Position numbers and translations under genes: made by a program
NCBI GenBank assembly: GCA_903887045.1
Contig: CAISOD010000003.1
Span: 1 to 32,842 of the forward strand
Reading direction: 5' to 3'
DNA length: 32,842 nucleotides
Source of the DNA: an uncultured Gammaproteobacteria bacterium
GTDB lineage: Bacteria; Pseudomonadota; Gammaproteobacteria; Pseudomonadales; Pseudohongiellaceae
The notes under the pieces: model-generated
Database searches by the model: none
Told to the model about the DNA's origin: nothing
Seen by the model: only the letters and a program-made list of their open reading frames with translations
Shown here: in pieces, positions 17,774 to 26,648 of the stretch
How positions within the stretch are numbered: position 1 is the stretch's first letter
Layout: each line of letters opens with the position of its first letter

Positions 17774-19054
17774 ATGTTCATCAGCAAAAAACACCTCTCC
17801 AGAAGGGCTGTACTGCGCGGTGCCGGCGTGTCGATCGCGCTGCCACTGCTGGATGCAATGATTCCGGCCTCCACGGCGCTGGCGCAAACTGCCGCCGCAC
17901 CGAATCCACGCCTTGGATTCATCTACTTTCCACACGGTGCCGTGATGCAGGACTGGGTGCCCAAGCAGACCGGTACCAACTTTGAATACTCGCGCATCCT
18001 CAAACCGCTGCAGCCCTTGAACGAGTACGTGACTGTGGTGAGTGGTCTGCGCAACAAGGGCGGCGAAAGCACCAACCCGCACGGCATCATCGAAGAAACC
18101 TGGTTGTCGGCAGTCGCGCCGGACAACCGTGATCGCGCTCCCGGCGGCACCCGCGGCATGTCGATCGACCAGATTGCTGCACGCCAGATCGGCCAGAGCA
18201 CGGCACTGCCGTCGCTGGAACTGTGTGGCGAACCCGGCGGCGCCATCAACTACCGCACGCCGCAACAGCCACTGCCGCTGGAAGGCAACCCGCGCAAAGT
18301 GTTCTATACCATGTTCGGCCAGGGTGACACCTACGACGAACGCATCGGCATCCTGCAGCAATCGACCAGCCTGCTCGACTACGTGCGCGAAGCCACCAAC
18401 AGCCTGAACCAGAAGCTCGACGCCGCCGACCGCGCGCTGGTGAGCAACTACCTCGACTCCGTGCGCGAAGTCGAAACCCGTATCCAGAAACTCGAAGCCG
18501 GCGCACGCGAGCTGCTCGAACTGCCGGATTCGCCTATTGGACCGCCGGAAGATTTCACCGAGCTGCTGGATATCCAGTTCGAAATGATCGCCCTCGCCTT
18601 CCAGACCAACCAGACCCGCATCGCCTCGATGCGCATGGTGAAGGAAGCCAGCATGCGCGTGTTCACCAATGTCGGTGTTGATGAGGCGTTCCATCCGCTG
18701 TCACATCACCAGAACAACCCGGACAAGTTCGAGAAGCTGATCCTGGTGCAGAACTACCAGACCGCCCGTATGGCCCGTTTCGCCGAACGCCTGAAAGCAA
18801 TTCCGGACGGCAACGGCAACGTGCTCGACAACTCGATCATCCTGTTCGGCTCCAACATGAGCAACAGCGATCGTCACAACAATGATCCGCTGCCATCGGT
18901 ACTGATTGGCAAGGGCGGCAACATCAAGGGCGGTCAGCATTTGCACTATCCGCAGGACACACCGCATGCGCAGTTGTTGCACACGATGCTGGATCGCGCT
19001 GGTGTGCATGTCGACGAGTTCGCCGACAGCACCGGCCCCTTCGCTGAAGTGTAA
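17774..19054 (+). CDS. DUF1552 Tat-exported protein
   Basis: A 426-residue protein with a twin-arginine signal (SRRAVLRGAG, Arg10-Arg11, then the hydrophobic SIALPLLDAM stretch). The rest matches the DUF1552 pattern: RLGFIYFPHGAVMQDW after the signal, a central acidic helical stretch with LDSVREVETRIQKLE, and near the end LFGSNMSNSDRHNNDPLP, which resembles the metal-site region of sulfatase/phosphatase-like DUF1501/1552 folds. Tat export suggests it folds, perhaps with a metal, before leaving the cytoplasm. GAAAGGG lies about 9 nt before the ATG. It sits between DUF1592-B and the ankyrin gene in one run. Role unknown; likely a working partner of the di-heme protein. Confidence 0.88.
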   Translation: MFISKKHLSRRAVLRGAGVSIALPLLDAMIPASTALAQTAAAPNPRLGFIYFPHGAVMQDWVPKQTGTNFEYSRILKPLQPLNEYVTVVSGLRNKGGESTNPHGIIEETWLSAVAPDNRDRAPGGTRGMSIDQIAARQIGQSTALPSLELCGEPGGAINYRTPQQPLPLEGNPRKVFYTMFGQGDTYDERIGILQQSTSLLDYVREATNSLNQKLDAADRALVSNYLDSVREVETRIQKLEAGARELLELPDSPIGPPEDFTELLDIQFEMIALAFQTNQTRIASMRMVKEASMRVFTNVGVDEAFHPLSHHQNNPDKFEKLILVQNYQTARMARFAERLKAIPDGNGNVLDNSIILFGSNMSNSDRHNNDPLPSVLIGKGGNIKGGQHLHYPQDTPHAQLLHTMLDRAGVHVDEFADSTGPFAEV

Positions 19055-19115
19055 GTGGCGCACAGGCAAGCAATCGCTGCCCAAGATGGCGAAGAGAGTG
19101 ACAAAGGTGGGAATC

Positions 19116-20636
19116 GTGGGAAATCTGAAGAAATTCAAGGCAATTACGCTGGCACTGGCGTTGGCAGCAAGCTGCCAGGGCTTCGCAATTGAAGCACCTG
19201 CCGATGCCGGCGCCGACTGGCGCGGCCCCGATGGCAGCACTGCGCTGCAGTGGGCGGTGTATGAAGGTGATGTCGATCGCGCCAAAGCACTGATTGCCGA
19301 CGGTGCCGATGTTGCGGCCGCCAACAACTACGGCAGCAACGCGATGCAACTTGCGGCTGAAGTGGCCAACGTCGACATGCTCAAGTTGCTTTTGGATGCC
19401 GGCGCCAACCCCGATTCACCCAACCCTGAAGGCCAGACCGCGCTGATGCTGGTGGCACGCACCGGCAATGTCGCCGCCGCCAAACTGTTGGTGGACAAGG
19501 GCGCCAACGTCAATGCCATTGAAGCGTGGGGCCAGCAGAGTGCGCTGATGTGGGCATCGGCCCGTCGCCATCCGGCGATGATGGATTACCTGCTTGAAGA
19601 AGGCGCCAACATCAACGCCCAATCAATCAATCGTGATTACCGTCGCCACCTTACCAAAGAAGGACGCGCCAAGAGCCTGGATGCCGGCGGTCTGACACCG
19701 TTGTTGTACTCGGTACGCGAAAACTGCATTGAGTGCATCGACGTACTGGTGAAACACAAAGTTGATCTCGACCTGCCTGATCCCGAAGGTGTGGCACCAC
19801 TGACGCTGGCCGCACTCAACAGTCACTGGGACATCGCGAAAAAACTGATCGAAGCCGGTGCTGATGTACAGCAGTGGGATGTCTACGGTCAGGCGCCTTT
19901 GCTGGCTGCGATAGGCCGCCGCACTGCCAACCCGCAACAACCGAACGAATCCCTCAACGAAACCGACGGCCTCACCGTTGTGCGTATGTTGCTGGAAAAC
20001 GGTGCCAATCCGAACATGCAGTTGTTTCTGCGTCCATCCAAACAGCGCGGCGGTGCATCGCGTGGCACTACTCCGCTGATTGCCGCTGCCGGCAATGCTG
20101 ATGTTGAAAGCATCCAGTTGCTGTTGCAGCACGGCGCCGACATCAAACTGTTGCAGGCTGATCGACAGTCGCCGGTCTCAGCACTCGCCGGCGCGCGCGG
20201 CAATCCAAATCGCCAGGTGGAAGCGTTGAACCTGCTGGTCGCCGCCGGTGCCGATCTCAATGTGGTAGCGGTGCATCATCATTTGCAACGCACACGTGGC
20301 GGTTCTGCCCTGCACTACGCCGTACGCGCCAACAACGCCAGGCTGATCGAAGCGCTTGTGCAGAGTGGTGCCGATATCAACATGAAGGATTTCGATGGCC
20401 TCACCGCGCTTGATTACGCCATGGCGCACGGCCAGGTCGGCTTCCTGCAAATGCGGCAGCCACCCAATACCAAAGTAGCCGACCAATTGCGCATGCTTGG
20501 GGCCACAGTAGAACTTGAGGCAGAGCCTTACTGGCCGCTGGTAGGCCCGCCGTTCTATTACCCATGGAGCATCTTCCCGCTCGATCCTGCGGCAGAAGCC
20601 AACGCCTTGGTGCCCGGCTCGTTCGATCATCTGTAA
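19116..20636 (+). CDS. Exported ankyrin-repeat protein
   Basis: A 506-residue protein with an N-terminal export signal (NLKKFK then ITLALALAAS; a cysteine follows, so a lipoprotein is possible, though the lipobox is poor) and ten to eleven ankyrin repeats filling the rest, for example STALQWAVYEGDVDRAKALI, QTALMLVARTGNVAAAKLLV and SALHYAVRANNARLIEALV. Two repeats have longer inserted loops. The start chosen is GTG 19116, because AGGTGG lies 5 nt upstream; ATG 19086 is in frame but has no ribosome site. Ankyrin repeats bind proteins, so it may scaffold the DUF1592/DUF1552 partners in the periplasm. It starts 61 bp after the DUF1552 gene and is followed after 29 bp by the MBL-fold gene. Confidence 0.85.
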   Translation: MGNLKKFKAITLALALAASCQGFAIEAPADAGADWRGPDGSTALQWAVYEGDVDRAKALIADGADVAAANNYGSNAMQLAAEVANVDMLKLLLDAGANPDSPNPEGQTALMLVARTGNVAAAKLLVDKGANVNAIEAWGQQSALMWASARRHPAMMDYLLEEGANINAQSINRDYRRHLTKEGRAKSLDAGGLTPLLYSVRENCIECIDVLVKHKVDLDLPDPEGVAPLTLAALNSHWDIAKKLIEAGADVQQWDVYGQAPLLAAIGRRTANPQQPNESLNETDGLTVVRMLLENGANPNMQLFLRPSKQRGGASRGTTPLIAAAGNADVESIQLLLQHGADIKLLQADRQSPVSALAGARGNPNRQVEALNLLVAAGADLNVVAVHHHLQRTRGGSALHYAVRANNARLIEALVQSGADINMKDFDGLTALDYAMAHGQVGFLQMRQPPNTKVADQLRMLGATVELEAEPYWPLVGPPFYYPWSIFPLDPAAEANALVPGSFDHL

Positions 20637-20665
20637 GCTCGCCATTCAGTAAAAGAAGAAAAGCC

Positions 20666-21604
20666 ATGAAGCATTATTCCCGTCGTTCCTTCCTTGGCGA
20701 CAGCGCAGTTGCCGCCGGTATCGCCACCTTGGGCGGCGCTTTTATCGCACCGGCATTCGCCCAACAGGTAGCCGCTCCCGTCGAGATCATCCGCACCGAT
20801 CTCGGCTACGCCAAACTTTTGCAAGGCGCTGGTTGCAACGTGGTGGTGATTCCCGGCAAACCCGAAGACGGCATGCTGATGATCGACAGCGGACTCGCTG
20901 TGCATTCGGATGCATTGCTGCAAGCTGCATACGAAGCCAGCGGCCAGAACAAGGTCCACACACTGATCAACACCCACTTCCATCCGGAGCAGACCGGCTG
21001 CAACGAAGCCGTGGGTGCTGCCGGCGGCCGCATCATTGCGCACGCCAATACCAAAATGTATTTGCAGAATTCGGTAATGTCGTCGGCCTACGAAGGCCGC
21101 TACGGCCCATTGGCCGACGCCGGTATTCCCGGCCAGACCCTGCGTGAAGACGGCCGCATGAAATTCGCCGGTCAGGAAATCGTCTACGGCTGGTTGCCGG
21201 CAGCGCACACCGACGGCGATCTGTTCCTGTATTTCCCGATGCTCGATACGCTGATTACCGGCGGTCCGGTAACTACCGGACAGTGGCCGCTGCTCGACAT
21301 TCGCCAGGGCGGCTGGATCGGTGGTTTGCTCAACGCCTACGAAAAACTCGCCGACATCGTCAGCGCCGACACCGTGGTGGTTCCGGCGCACGGCCCTGTC
21401 ACCAACGGCACCACCCTGATCCGCATGCGCAACATGTACAGCGAGCTGCACCTGACGCTGGCTGAACAATTGAACATCGGCATGGGTTGGGACGACATCG
21501 TGGCCGCCAACCCGCTCAAGCAGTACGAAGCCAGCTACGGCGACACCGCGAAGTTCCTCGAACTCGCCATGCGCAGCATGACGATGGCTTACGTGCCGGA
21601 TTGA
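20666..21604 (+). CDS. Tat-exported MBL-fold protein with altered metal site
   Basis: A 312-residue metallo-beta-lactamase-fold protein with a twin-arginine signal (YSRRSFLGDS, then AGIATLGGAF). The usual HxHxDH motif reads HFHPEQ (His104, His106, Glu108, Gln109). The next histidine is present (His181 in AAHTDGD) and so is the last (His242 in VPAHGPV), but the bridging Asp of the tGD motif is Gly200 in LITGGPV. So the first zinc site looks complete while the second has lost several ligands; a mono-metal enzyme or a binding protein is likely. The ATG follows a purine-rich AGAAGAAAAG. The frame is open upstream, but that part overlaps the ankyrin gene. Last gene of the run, ending 12 bp from the convergent yffB. 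Confidence 0.88.
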   Translation: MKHYSRRSFLGDSAVAAGIATLGGAFIAPAFAQQVAAPVEIIRTDLGYAKLLQGAGCNVVVIPGKPEDGMLMIDSGLAVHSDALLQAAYEASGQNKVHTLINTHFHPEQTGCNEAVGAAGGRIIAHANTKMYLQNSVMSSAYEGRYGPLADAGIPGQTLREDGRMKFAGQEIVYGWLPAAHTDGDLFLYFPMLDTLITGGPVTTGQWPLLDIRQGGWIGGLLNAYEKLADIVSADTVVVPAHGPVTNGTTLIRMRNMYSELHLTLAEQLNIGMGWDDIVAANPLKQYEASYGDTAKFLELAMRSMTMAYVPD

Positions 21605-21616
21605 ACCGGCAGCGCC

Positions 21617-21967
21617 TTACTTGTTTTGGCTGAGGCCGCGATACGCGGCTTCATCAAAGCCCAGCAGCAAAGTCTTGCCGGTATCCACGATCGGCCGCTT
21701 GATCACCGACGGCTGCGACTCCATCAATTCCAAAGCCTTGCTTTGTGTCAGGTTGCTGCGCTGTGCCTCGTCGAGTTTGCGCCAGGTGGTGCCGCGCTGG
21801 TTCAGCACTGATTCGTAACCGAAGTCACTGCAGCAGCGTTTCAACACGGCCAGATCAATGCCGTCTTTCTTGTAGTCGTGGAAACGGTAAGGCACGCCAC
21901 TTTTCTCCAGAAAGGCGCGCGCCTTCTTCACGGTGTCGCAATTGGGGATGCCATAAAGCGTAATCAT
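21617..21967 (-). CDS. yffB: YffB-type ArsC/Spx-family protein
   Basis: A 116-residue thioredoxin-fold protein of the ArsC/Spx group. It opens MITLYGIPNCDTVKKA with a single active-type cysteine (Cys10), has RGTTWRKLDE in the middle and IKRPIV (Arg91) near the end, closely matching what I know of Escherichia coli YffB, including the length. YffB is not a proven arsenate reductase; it may act in glutathione-dependent thiol chemistry. The start ATG 21967 has GAGG 9 nt upstream; further upstream the frame overlaps the phytase-like gene without similarity. It is a single gene, convergent with the MBL-fold gene and divergent from the autotransporter. Confidence 0.9.
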   Translation of the reverse strand: MITLYGIPNCDTVKKARAFLEKSGVPYRFHDYKKDGIDLAVLKRCCSDFGYESVLNQRGTTWRKLDEAQRSNLTQSKALELMESQPSVIKRPIVDTGKTLLLGFDEAAYRGLSQNK

Positions 21968-22106
21968 CGAACAAACCTCGTAGTCACTTAATCCGCACTT
22001 TAACTGTTTACAACAAATGTTCTCTAGCTTGCCGGCTGCGGTCGCAGGCGGCATTCCCTGCCTGCGGCTGTCTTGTCCCGCCTTCCAAGCATGCTGTGAG
22101 AAACCC

Positions 22107-24593
22107 ATGATAAAGCCCCGCGCCGCTGTTCCTTTCAAGACTTCGCTCGCCACCGCCATTGCACTTGCCGCTTTCGCGTCGACGCTGGCGACGGCCCAGC
22201 CCACTGCCTACACCAGGCCCAACACCACCACTGCCACCGGCGCTGCTACGGTCAGCTTGAACGGCCAGAACTTCGTCAATCACGGCCTGCAGGGCGCATC
22301 ACGTTTGTCTGCTACCGCCACCCGTGATTTCAACGGCGATACCTTCGGTGCGTTCTCGGCGCTCGACATCGTGCCCGGCAGCTGGCGCAAGACCGCCAAT
22401 GGTTACAGCGGTACCTTGTTCTCGCTGCCTGACCGCGGCCCCAACGGAGTGGGCAGCGTCAACTTCAGCAACTATCCCGGCCGTATCAGTACCTTTGCAA
22501 TGGCATTCAATCCCTATACGAGCAGCACCAACCTGCCGGTCAGCGCAGCCTCGCAGCAGCAGCTGGTACTGACGCAAACCGGCGGCTTCTTCTTCAGGGA
22601 CTTCAACGGCAACCTCACCACGGGGCTTGATCCAGGCACTGGCGCCACTGCATTCGTCACCCAGAGTGGCAAACAGTTCCCGGGGTCCACCACCGGCGCT
22701 GCCGCCGGCAAGATCGCACTCGACGCCGAAGGCATTCGTATCCTCAACAACGGCAACATGTACGTGTCGGATGAATACGGCGCCAACGTGTACTACTTCG
22801 ACAAAACCGGCCGCATGCTCGGTGCGATCCTGCCGCCGCCGGCGGTAGCACCGAAGACAGCCGATGGCAGCACCTCATTCAGCTCTGTTACCAATGCGGT
22901 GACCGGCCGCCGCCTCAATCAGGGTCTGGAAGGCCTGGCGCTGACACCGGACAACAAGAAACTCGTGACGCTGCTGCAGAGCGCCACCATGCAGGACAGC
23001 AGCACCAGCCAGGAAACCCGCACCAACACCCGCTTGATGATCTACGACATCGCCAACAACGCCACGCCAACTGCACCAACTGCACATTACGTGCTGCAGC
23101 TGCCGGTGTTTACGTCGAACGGCAACGGCGGCGTAGTCAACCGCACTGCTGCGCAATCCGAACTGCTGGCACTGAACGACAACCAGTTTCTGGTGCTGGC
23201 GCGTGACGGCAACGGTCTTGGCCAGGCCAACCTTAACCCGGTCTACAAGAGCATCCTGTTGGTCGACACCACCGGCGCCACCAATATTGCCGGCACGGCA
23301 TTCGAAACCACTACTACACCGATATCGCCCAATGGCGTGCTGAATTCTTCGATCAAACCGGTGAGCCAGGTGGAAGTCGTCAACATGCTGAATACCACCC
23401 AGTTGGACCGCTTCGGTCTCAACATCAACAACGTAACGCCGACGCGGTTGACGCTGACCGAGAAAATGGAAGGCATGGCACTGGTGCCGGTGCTGGACGA
23501 AAGCGCACCACAGGATTACTTCCTGATGATCGGCAACGACAACGACTTCCTCTCCAGCAACTGCTCAGTGGGTGGCGAGAACTGCGCGCAGCCTGTCGAC
23601 AGCGATGCGCTGGTCCTGGTGTACCGGCTGACGCTGCCAACCTATGTCGATTCGCAGCATCTGCAGGCATTGAACACCACGGCACCGGTCTCACTCGGCA
23701 TCAATGAACTGACGGCACGCGACATGGCCACTACCAGCACCGACGCCATCAATCAGCATCTCACTGCCTTGCGTCACACCGAGGTGCAACAATCGGTATG
23801 GCTCAACGTCAGCGGTCGCTCGCGTGACGAAGATGGTTTCATGCCGCGTTTACAAGGCACCCAGTTCACGGTTGGCCTTGATGCCACACCCGAAGACAAC
23901 ATCCTGGTGGGCATTGCGGCCGGCTATTTCAGCGGTGATTCCCGTCTGGCCGGCATGTACGGCGCCGACAATGAGAGCTTTCAGTTGACGGCTTATGGCT
24001 CGTACACAACTCCGAATGTGTTCGTCAACGTAGCAGCCTCGGGCGGCAATCTCGATTTCGACAACATCATGCGCCCGGCAGCCTATGGTCTCACCGCCAC
24101 CGGCAACACGCGCGGCAACAGTACGCTGTTGTCAGCTGAAGCCGGTTACCTGTTCGAGACCGGCGCCTTGCGGCTGGGTCCGGTGGTTGGGGTGCAATGG
24201 CTCAGCACCGACATCGACAACTACACCGAAACCGGCGCCAGTGGCAGCAACCTCACAGTAGCTGCCAGTGACAGCGACAAGGCTTTTGGTCATATGGGTG
24301 GTGAAGCAGCAATGGCGATGGGCAACCTGCGCGGCGTGTTGCGCGTGCTATGGCATGAGCAGAACGCTGATGACACCCTCACCACTACCGCGAAACTTGC
24401 CAGTGCCAATCACGCGATGGCGTCGCAGTCGCTGACAGTGTCTACCCTGGCGCAGGACTACACCGAAGTGTCGCTGACATTGACGGAGCTGCAGAGCGAC
24501 AAGCTCAACTGGTGGCTCAACTACGGCGCCCGCATCGGTGCCGACGAAGGCACCGAGCACCAGCTGAGCGCAGGTATCAAGCTGGCGTTTTGA
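22107..24593 (+). CDS. Phytase-like esterase autotransporter
   Basis: An 828-residue type V secretion protein. A signal peptide (KTSLATAIALAAFASTLATA, cleavage near residue 31) is followed by a phytase-like/esterase-like passenger of about 510 residues (SALDIVPGS, SLPDRGPNGVG, EGLALTPDNKKL, EKMEGMALVPV and MIGNDNDF are typical landmarks) and a C-terminal autotransporter barrel from about residue 560 with alternating hydrophobic strands, ending in phenylalanine (GIKLAF) as outer-membrane barrels do. The likely job is cell-surface hydrolysis of a phosphate or other ester. ATG 22107 is chosen because it directly precedes the signal peptide; an earlier in-frame ATG at 22017 would put extra cysteine-rich sequence before it. 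Ribosome site is weak (GAGAAA). Confidence 0.87.
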   Translation: MIKPRAAVPFKTSLATAIALAAFASTLATAQPTAYTRPNTTTATGAATVSLNGQNFVNHGLQGASRLSATATRDFNGDTFGAFSALDIVPGSWRKTANGYSGTLFSLPDRGPNGVGSVNFSNYPGRISTFAMAFNPYTSSTNLPVSAASQQQLVLTQTGGFFFRDFNGNLTTGLDPGTGATAFVTQSGKQFPGSTTGAAAGKIALDAEGIRILNNGNMYVSDEYGANVYYFDKTGRMLGAILPPPAVAPKTADGSTSFSSVTNAVTGRRLNQGLEGLALTPDNKKLVTLLQSATMQDSSTSQETRTNTRLMIYDIANNATPTAPTAHYVLQLPVFTSNGNGGVVNRTAAQSELLALNDNQFLVLARDGNGLGQANLNPVYKSILLVDTTGATNIAGTAFETTTTPISPNGVLNSSIKPVSQVEVVNMLNTTQLDRFGLNINNVTPTRLTLTEKMEGMALVPVLDESAPQDYFLMIGNDNDFLSSNCSVGGENCAQPVDSDALVLVYRLTLPTYVDSQHLQALNTTAPVSLGINELTARDMATTSTDAINQHLTALRHTEVQQSVWLNVSGRSRDEDGFMPRLQGTQFTVGLDATPEDNILVGIAAGYFSGDSRLAGMYGADNESFQLTAYGSYTTPNVFVNVAASGGNLDFDNIMRPAAYGLTATGNTRGNSTLLSAEAGYLFETGALRLGPVVGVQWLSTDIDNYTETGASGSNLTVAASDSDKAFGHMGGEAAMAMGNLRGVLRVLWHEQNADDTLTTTAKLASANHAMASQSLTVSTLAQDYTEVSLTLTELQSDKLNWWLNYGARIGADEGTEHQLSAGIKLAF

Positions 24594-24702
24594 GCAGGCA
24601 GTTGGAGTCGGTTGGCGGGCATTGAAGCTATCCTGCGGCACGCTTCTTGAATGCATTGTCGCTGGTACCTGCTCTTCCTGCAGGCTCTCAAGGTCTGCAA
24701 AG

Positions 24703-25425
24703 ATGTGCAAAGCAGCTGGCTACACCCGATCAGACAGTACCAGGCAACCATTGCCGGCCTTGCTGCTGGCAATGGCGCTGGTGTCATGCGCCACTCCTGC
24801 GGTGGTCGATCCTGCGGCACTCGATCCCGCACTGGTCGAAGCCAGCCGCTGGTATACCGGCGAAACCGGCACGGTGGACGATGTGCGTGCCCGCTCACTG
24901 CTTGAACGCGCTGCCGCCGATGGTGATGCGCTTTCGGTGATGTGGCTGGCGCGCGTGTACTCGACCGGCCGCATGACCTATCCAGCCGACAAAGCCCGTG
25001 CCGAGACTTTGGCGGCGAGCGTGATTTCCGCAGTCGAGCAACTGGCCCGCCAGGGTCAGGCCGAAGCTGAATTCCTGCTGGGCACCGCCTGGGCCGAAGG
25101 TTTGGGCAAGCCTGTCGATGCCGCAGAAGCAGCATTCTGGTATCGGCGGGCGGCAGACCGTGGCCACGTGCTGGCGCAGCACAATCTTGGGAATATCCAC
25201 TTTGCGGGCACCGGCGTGGTGCAGGATGCGGCGCTGGCGGCACAGTGGTGGCGGCTGGCCGCCGAGGCCGGCGACGCCATTCCGCAATACCGGCTCGGCA
25301 ATCTGTTCGAGCAAGGACTGGGGGTAAGCCAGGATCGGGAAGCAGCCATGCGCTGGTACCGCAATGCGGCCGGGCGCGGCAATCGGGACGCCGCCGCTGC
25401 CTTGCTGCGGCTTGGTGCCAACTAA
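24703..25425 (+). CDS. Sel1-repeat (TPR-like) lipoprotein
   Basis: A 240-residue protein. The N-terminus has a hydrophobic stretch ending in a lipobox, LVSC, so it is probably a lipid-anchored envelope protein. At least four Sel1-like repeats follow, for example AEFLLGTAWAEGLGKPVDAA, AQHNLGNIHFAGTGVVQDAA and PQYRLGNLFEQGLGVSQDRE, each pairing with a WYRRAADRG-like helix. Sel1 repeats mediate protein contacts, often in envelope or secretion assemblies. ATG 24703 has AAGG about 9 nt upstream. It lies 109 bp after the autotransporter on the same strand and could be cotranscribed; it converges with the photolyase-like gene, 26 bp apart. Confidence 0.85.
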   Translation: MCKAAGYTRSDSTRQPLPALLLAMALVSCATPAVVDPAALDPALVEASRWYTGETGTVDDVRARSLLERAAADGDALSVMWLARVYSTGRMTYPADKARAETLAASVISAVEQLARQGQAEAEFLLGTAWAEGLGKPVDAAEAAFWYRRAADRGHVLAQHNLGNIHFAGTGVVQDAALAAQWWRLAAEAGDAIPQYRLGNLFEQGLGVSQDREAAMRWYRNAAGRGNRDAAAALLRLGAN

Positions 25426-25451
25426 AGCGCAGTAAGGCGCGGATCGAAAGA

Positions 25452-26648
25452 CTAGATCTTCAGCAACTCGTCGGCGCGCTTGCTTCCACGTGTGGTACGC
25501 GTCCACCACTGCGAGAAACTGTCGCAGCGCCGCTCCACCACCGGAAACAACGCTGGTGCAGGTTGTAGCTGCGCCACGCGCGCAAGCCACTGGGTGAGGT
25601 GCGGATCATCGACGCTGCGCACGCATGCCGCCGCAGCCAGCACCTCGGCAAGACAAGCACTGTCGACATACCAGCGCTCGGGTGCCACTGCTGCCATCGC
25701 CGCGTCTACCCAGCGCCATCGTGACTCGGGCCAAGGCCACACCGCATGATGTTCTTGCGGGTACACACCGATGATGATGGTGTCGTCTGGCAAGTCGGCT
25801 GGTGCTGCTCGCAACGCCCACGGATGCACGAGCCAGACCTCGCGACCACGCAACCTGTCGACGGCGCTCGCAGTTGGCGCACGCAGCTCCAGATCCGCAG
25901 GTGGTGCCGCCAACAAAGAAGGTTCGGGAATTCCGACTACCGCACCCACATCAGCGCTTGCAGCAACCGGCCGCATGCCGCGGGCAACTTGATCCAGCGC
26001 CTCGTACGATTGATCAATCACCGAGCCGGCACTGTGCCAGTGAGCTGGAGCGTAGCGCGCTACGTTGTCGGCGTTGAACAGGTAAGGCTTGTTGCTACCG
26101 GTGCCTGCCACCCACTGCCAGCTGAGGTGGTTGCTGGCAAGGTCACCGTCGAGCAGATGCGCTAACAGCCAGTCGGCGCCGGCACGCCAGTGCACATGCC
26201 GCAGGTGCACCACGTAGCTGGCCAACCACATGCGGGCATGATTGTGTAGCGTGCCGGTAGCGTAGAGCGTGCGTACGGCCTTGTCGATTACCGCCACACC
26301 TGTGCGGGCCTCTCGAATGTCAGCCGGCAGCACAGGATCGTAGGCGGCGTCAGGCCGCGGACCGGCGTGCAGCGACTGCAGGATCTCATCACCTCGATGA
26401 CTCCAGACGTGGCGGAAGAACTCGCGCCAGCCCAGTTCGAACACCAACTTGTGTTGCACATCCAACGGCTCGCGCTGCAGCACGCCGGCGAGCACTTCGC
26501 GCAGGGTGACAACACCATGCGTGATGTAGGGCGACAGTCCTGTTACCGCGCCGTCAAGATGGTTGCGCGTGCGCGCATAGGCTGCGGGCCGGACGCGAGC
26601 AATGTGCGCCAGCGCTGCGCTGCGCGTCGGGGGCAGTGAGTCAAACAC
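25452..26648 (-). CDS. Photolyase/cryptochrome-like FAD-binding protein, reversed domain order
   Basis: A 398-residue protein. The FAD-binding module of photolyases fills the first 230 residues: SPYITHGVVTLREVL, VFELGWREFFRHVW, TGVAVIDKAVRTLYATGTLH-NHARMWLAS and DGDLASNHLSWQWVAGTG are clear equivalents of the FAD-pocket motifs. The usual N-terminal alpha/beta antenna domain is missing in front; instead, residues 260-398 look like a degenerate alpha/beta photolyase domain (VWLVHPWAL, TIIIGVYPQEHHAVWPW, ESRWRWVDAAM). So the two halves appear swapped in order. Start is GTG 26648, overlapping the stop of the DUF2256 gene by 8 bp. DNA repair or light/redox sensing are both possible. Confidence 0.82.
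   Translation of the reverse strand: MFDSLPPTRSAALAHIARVRPAAYARTRNHLDGAVTGLSPYITHGVVTLREVLAGVLQREPLDVQHKLVFELGWREFFRHVWSHRGDEILQSLHAGPRPDAAYDPVLPADIREARTGVAVIDKAVRTLYATGTLHNHARMWLASYVVHLRHVHWRAGADWLLAHLLDGDLASNHLSWQWVAGTGSNKPYLFNADNVARYAPAHWHSAGSVIDQSYEALDQVARGMRPVAASADVGAVVGIPEPSLLAAPPADLELRAPTASAVDRLRGREVWLVHPWALRAAPADLPDDTIIIGVYPQEHHAVWPWPESRWRWVDAAMAAVAPERWYVDSACLAEVLAAAACVRSVDDPHLTQWLARVAQLQPAPALFPVVERRCDSFSQWWTRTTRGSKRADELLKI

Noticed and set aside
16688-18694. Two long antisense frames opposite DUF1592-B and DUF1552
   Set aside because: Both lie wholly within recognised genes and read as low-information shadow proteins.
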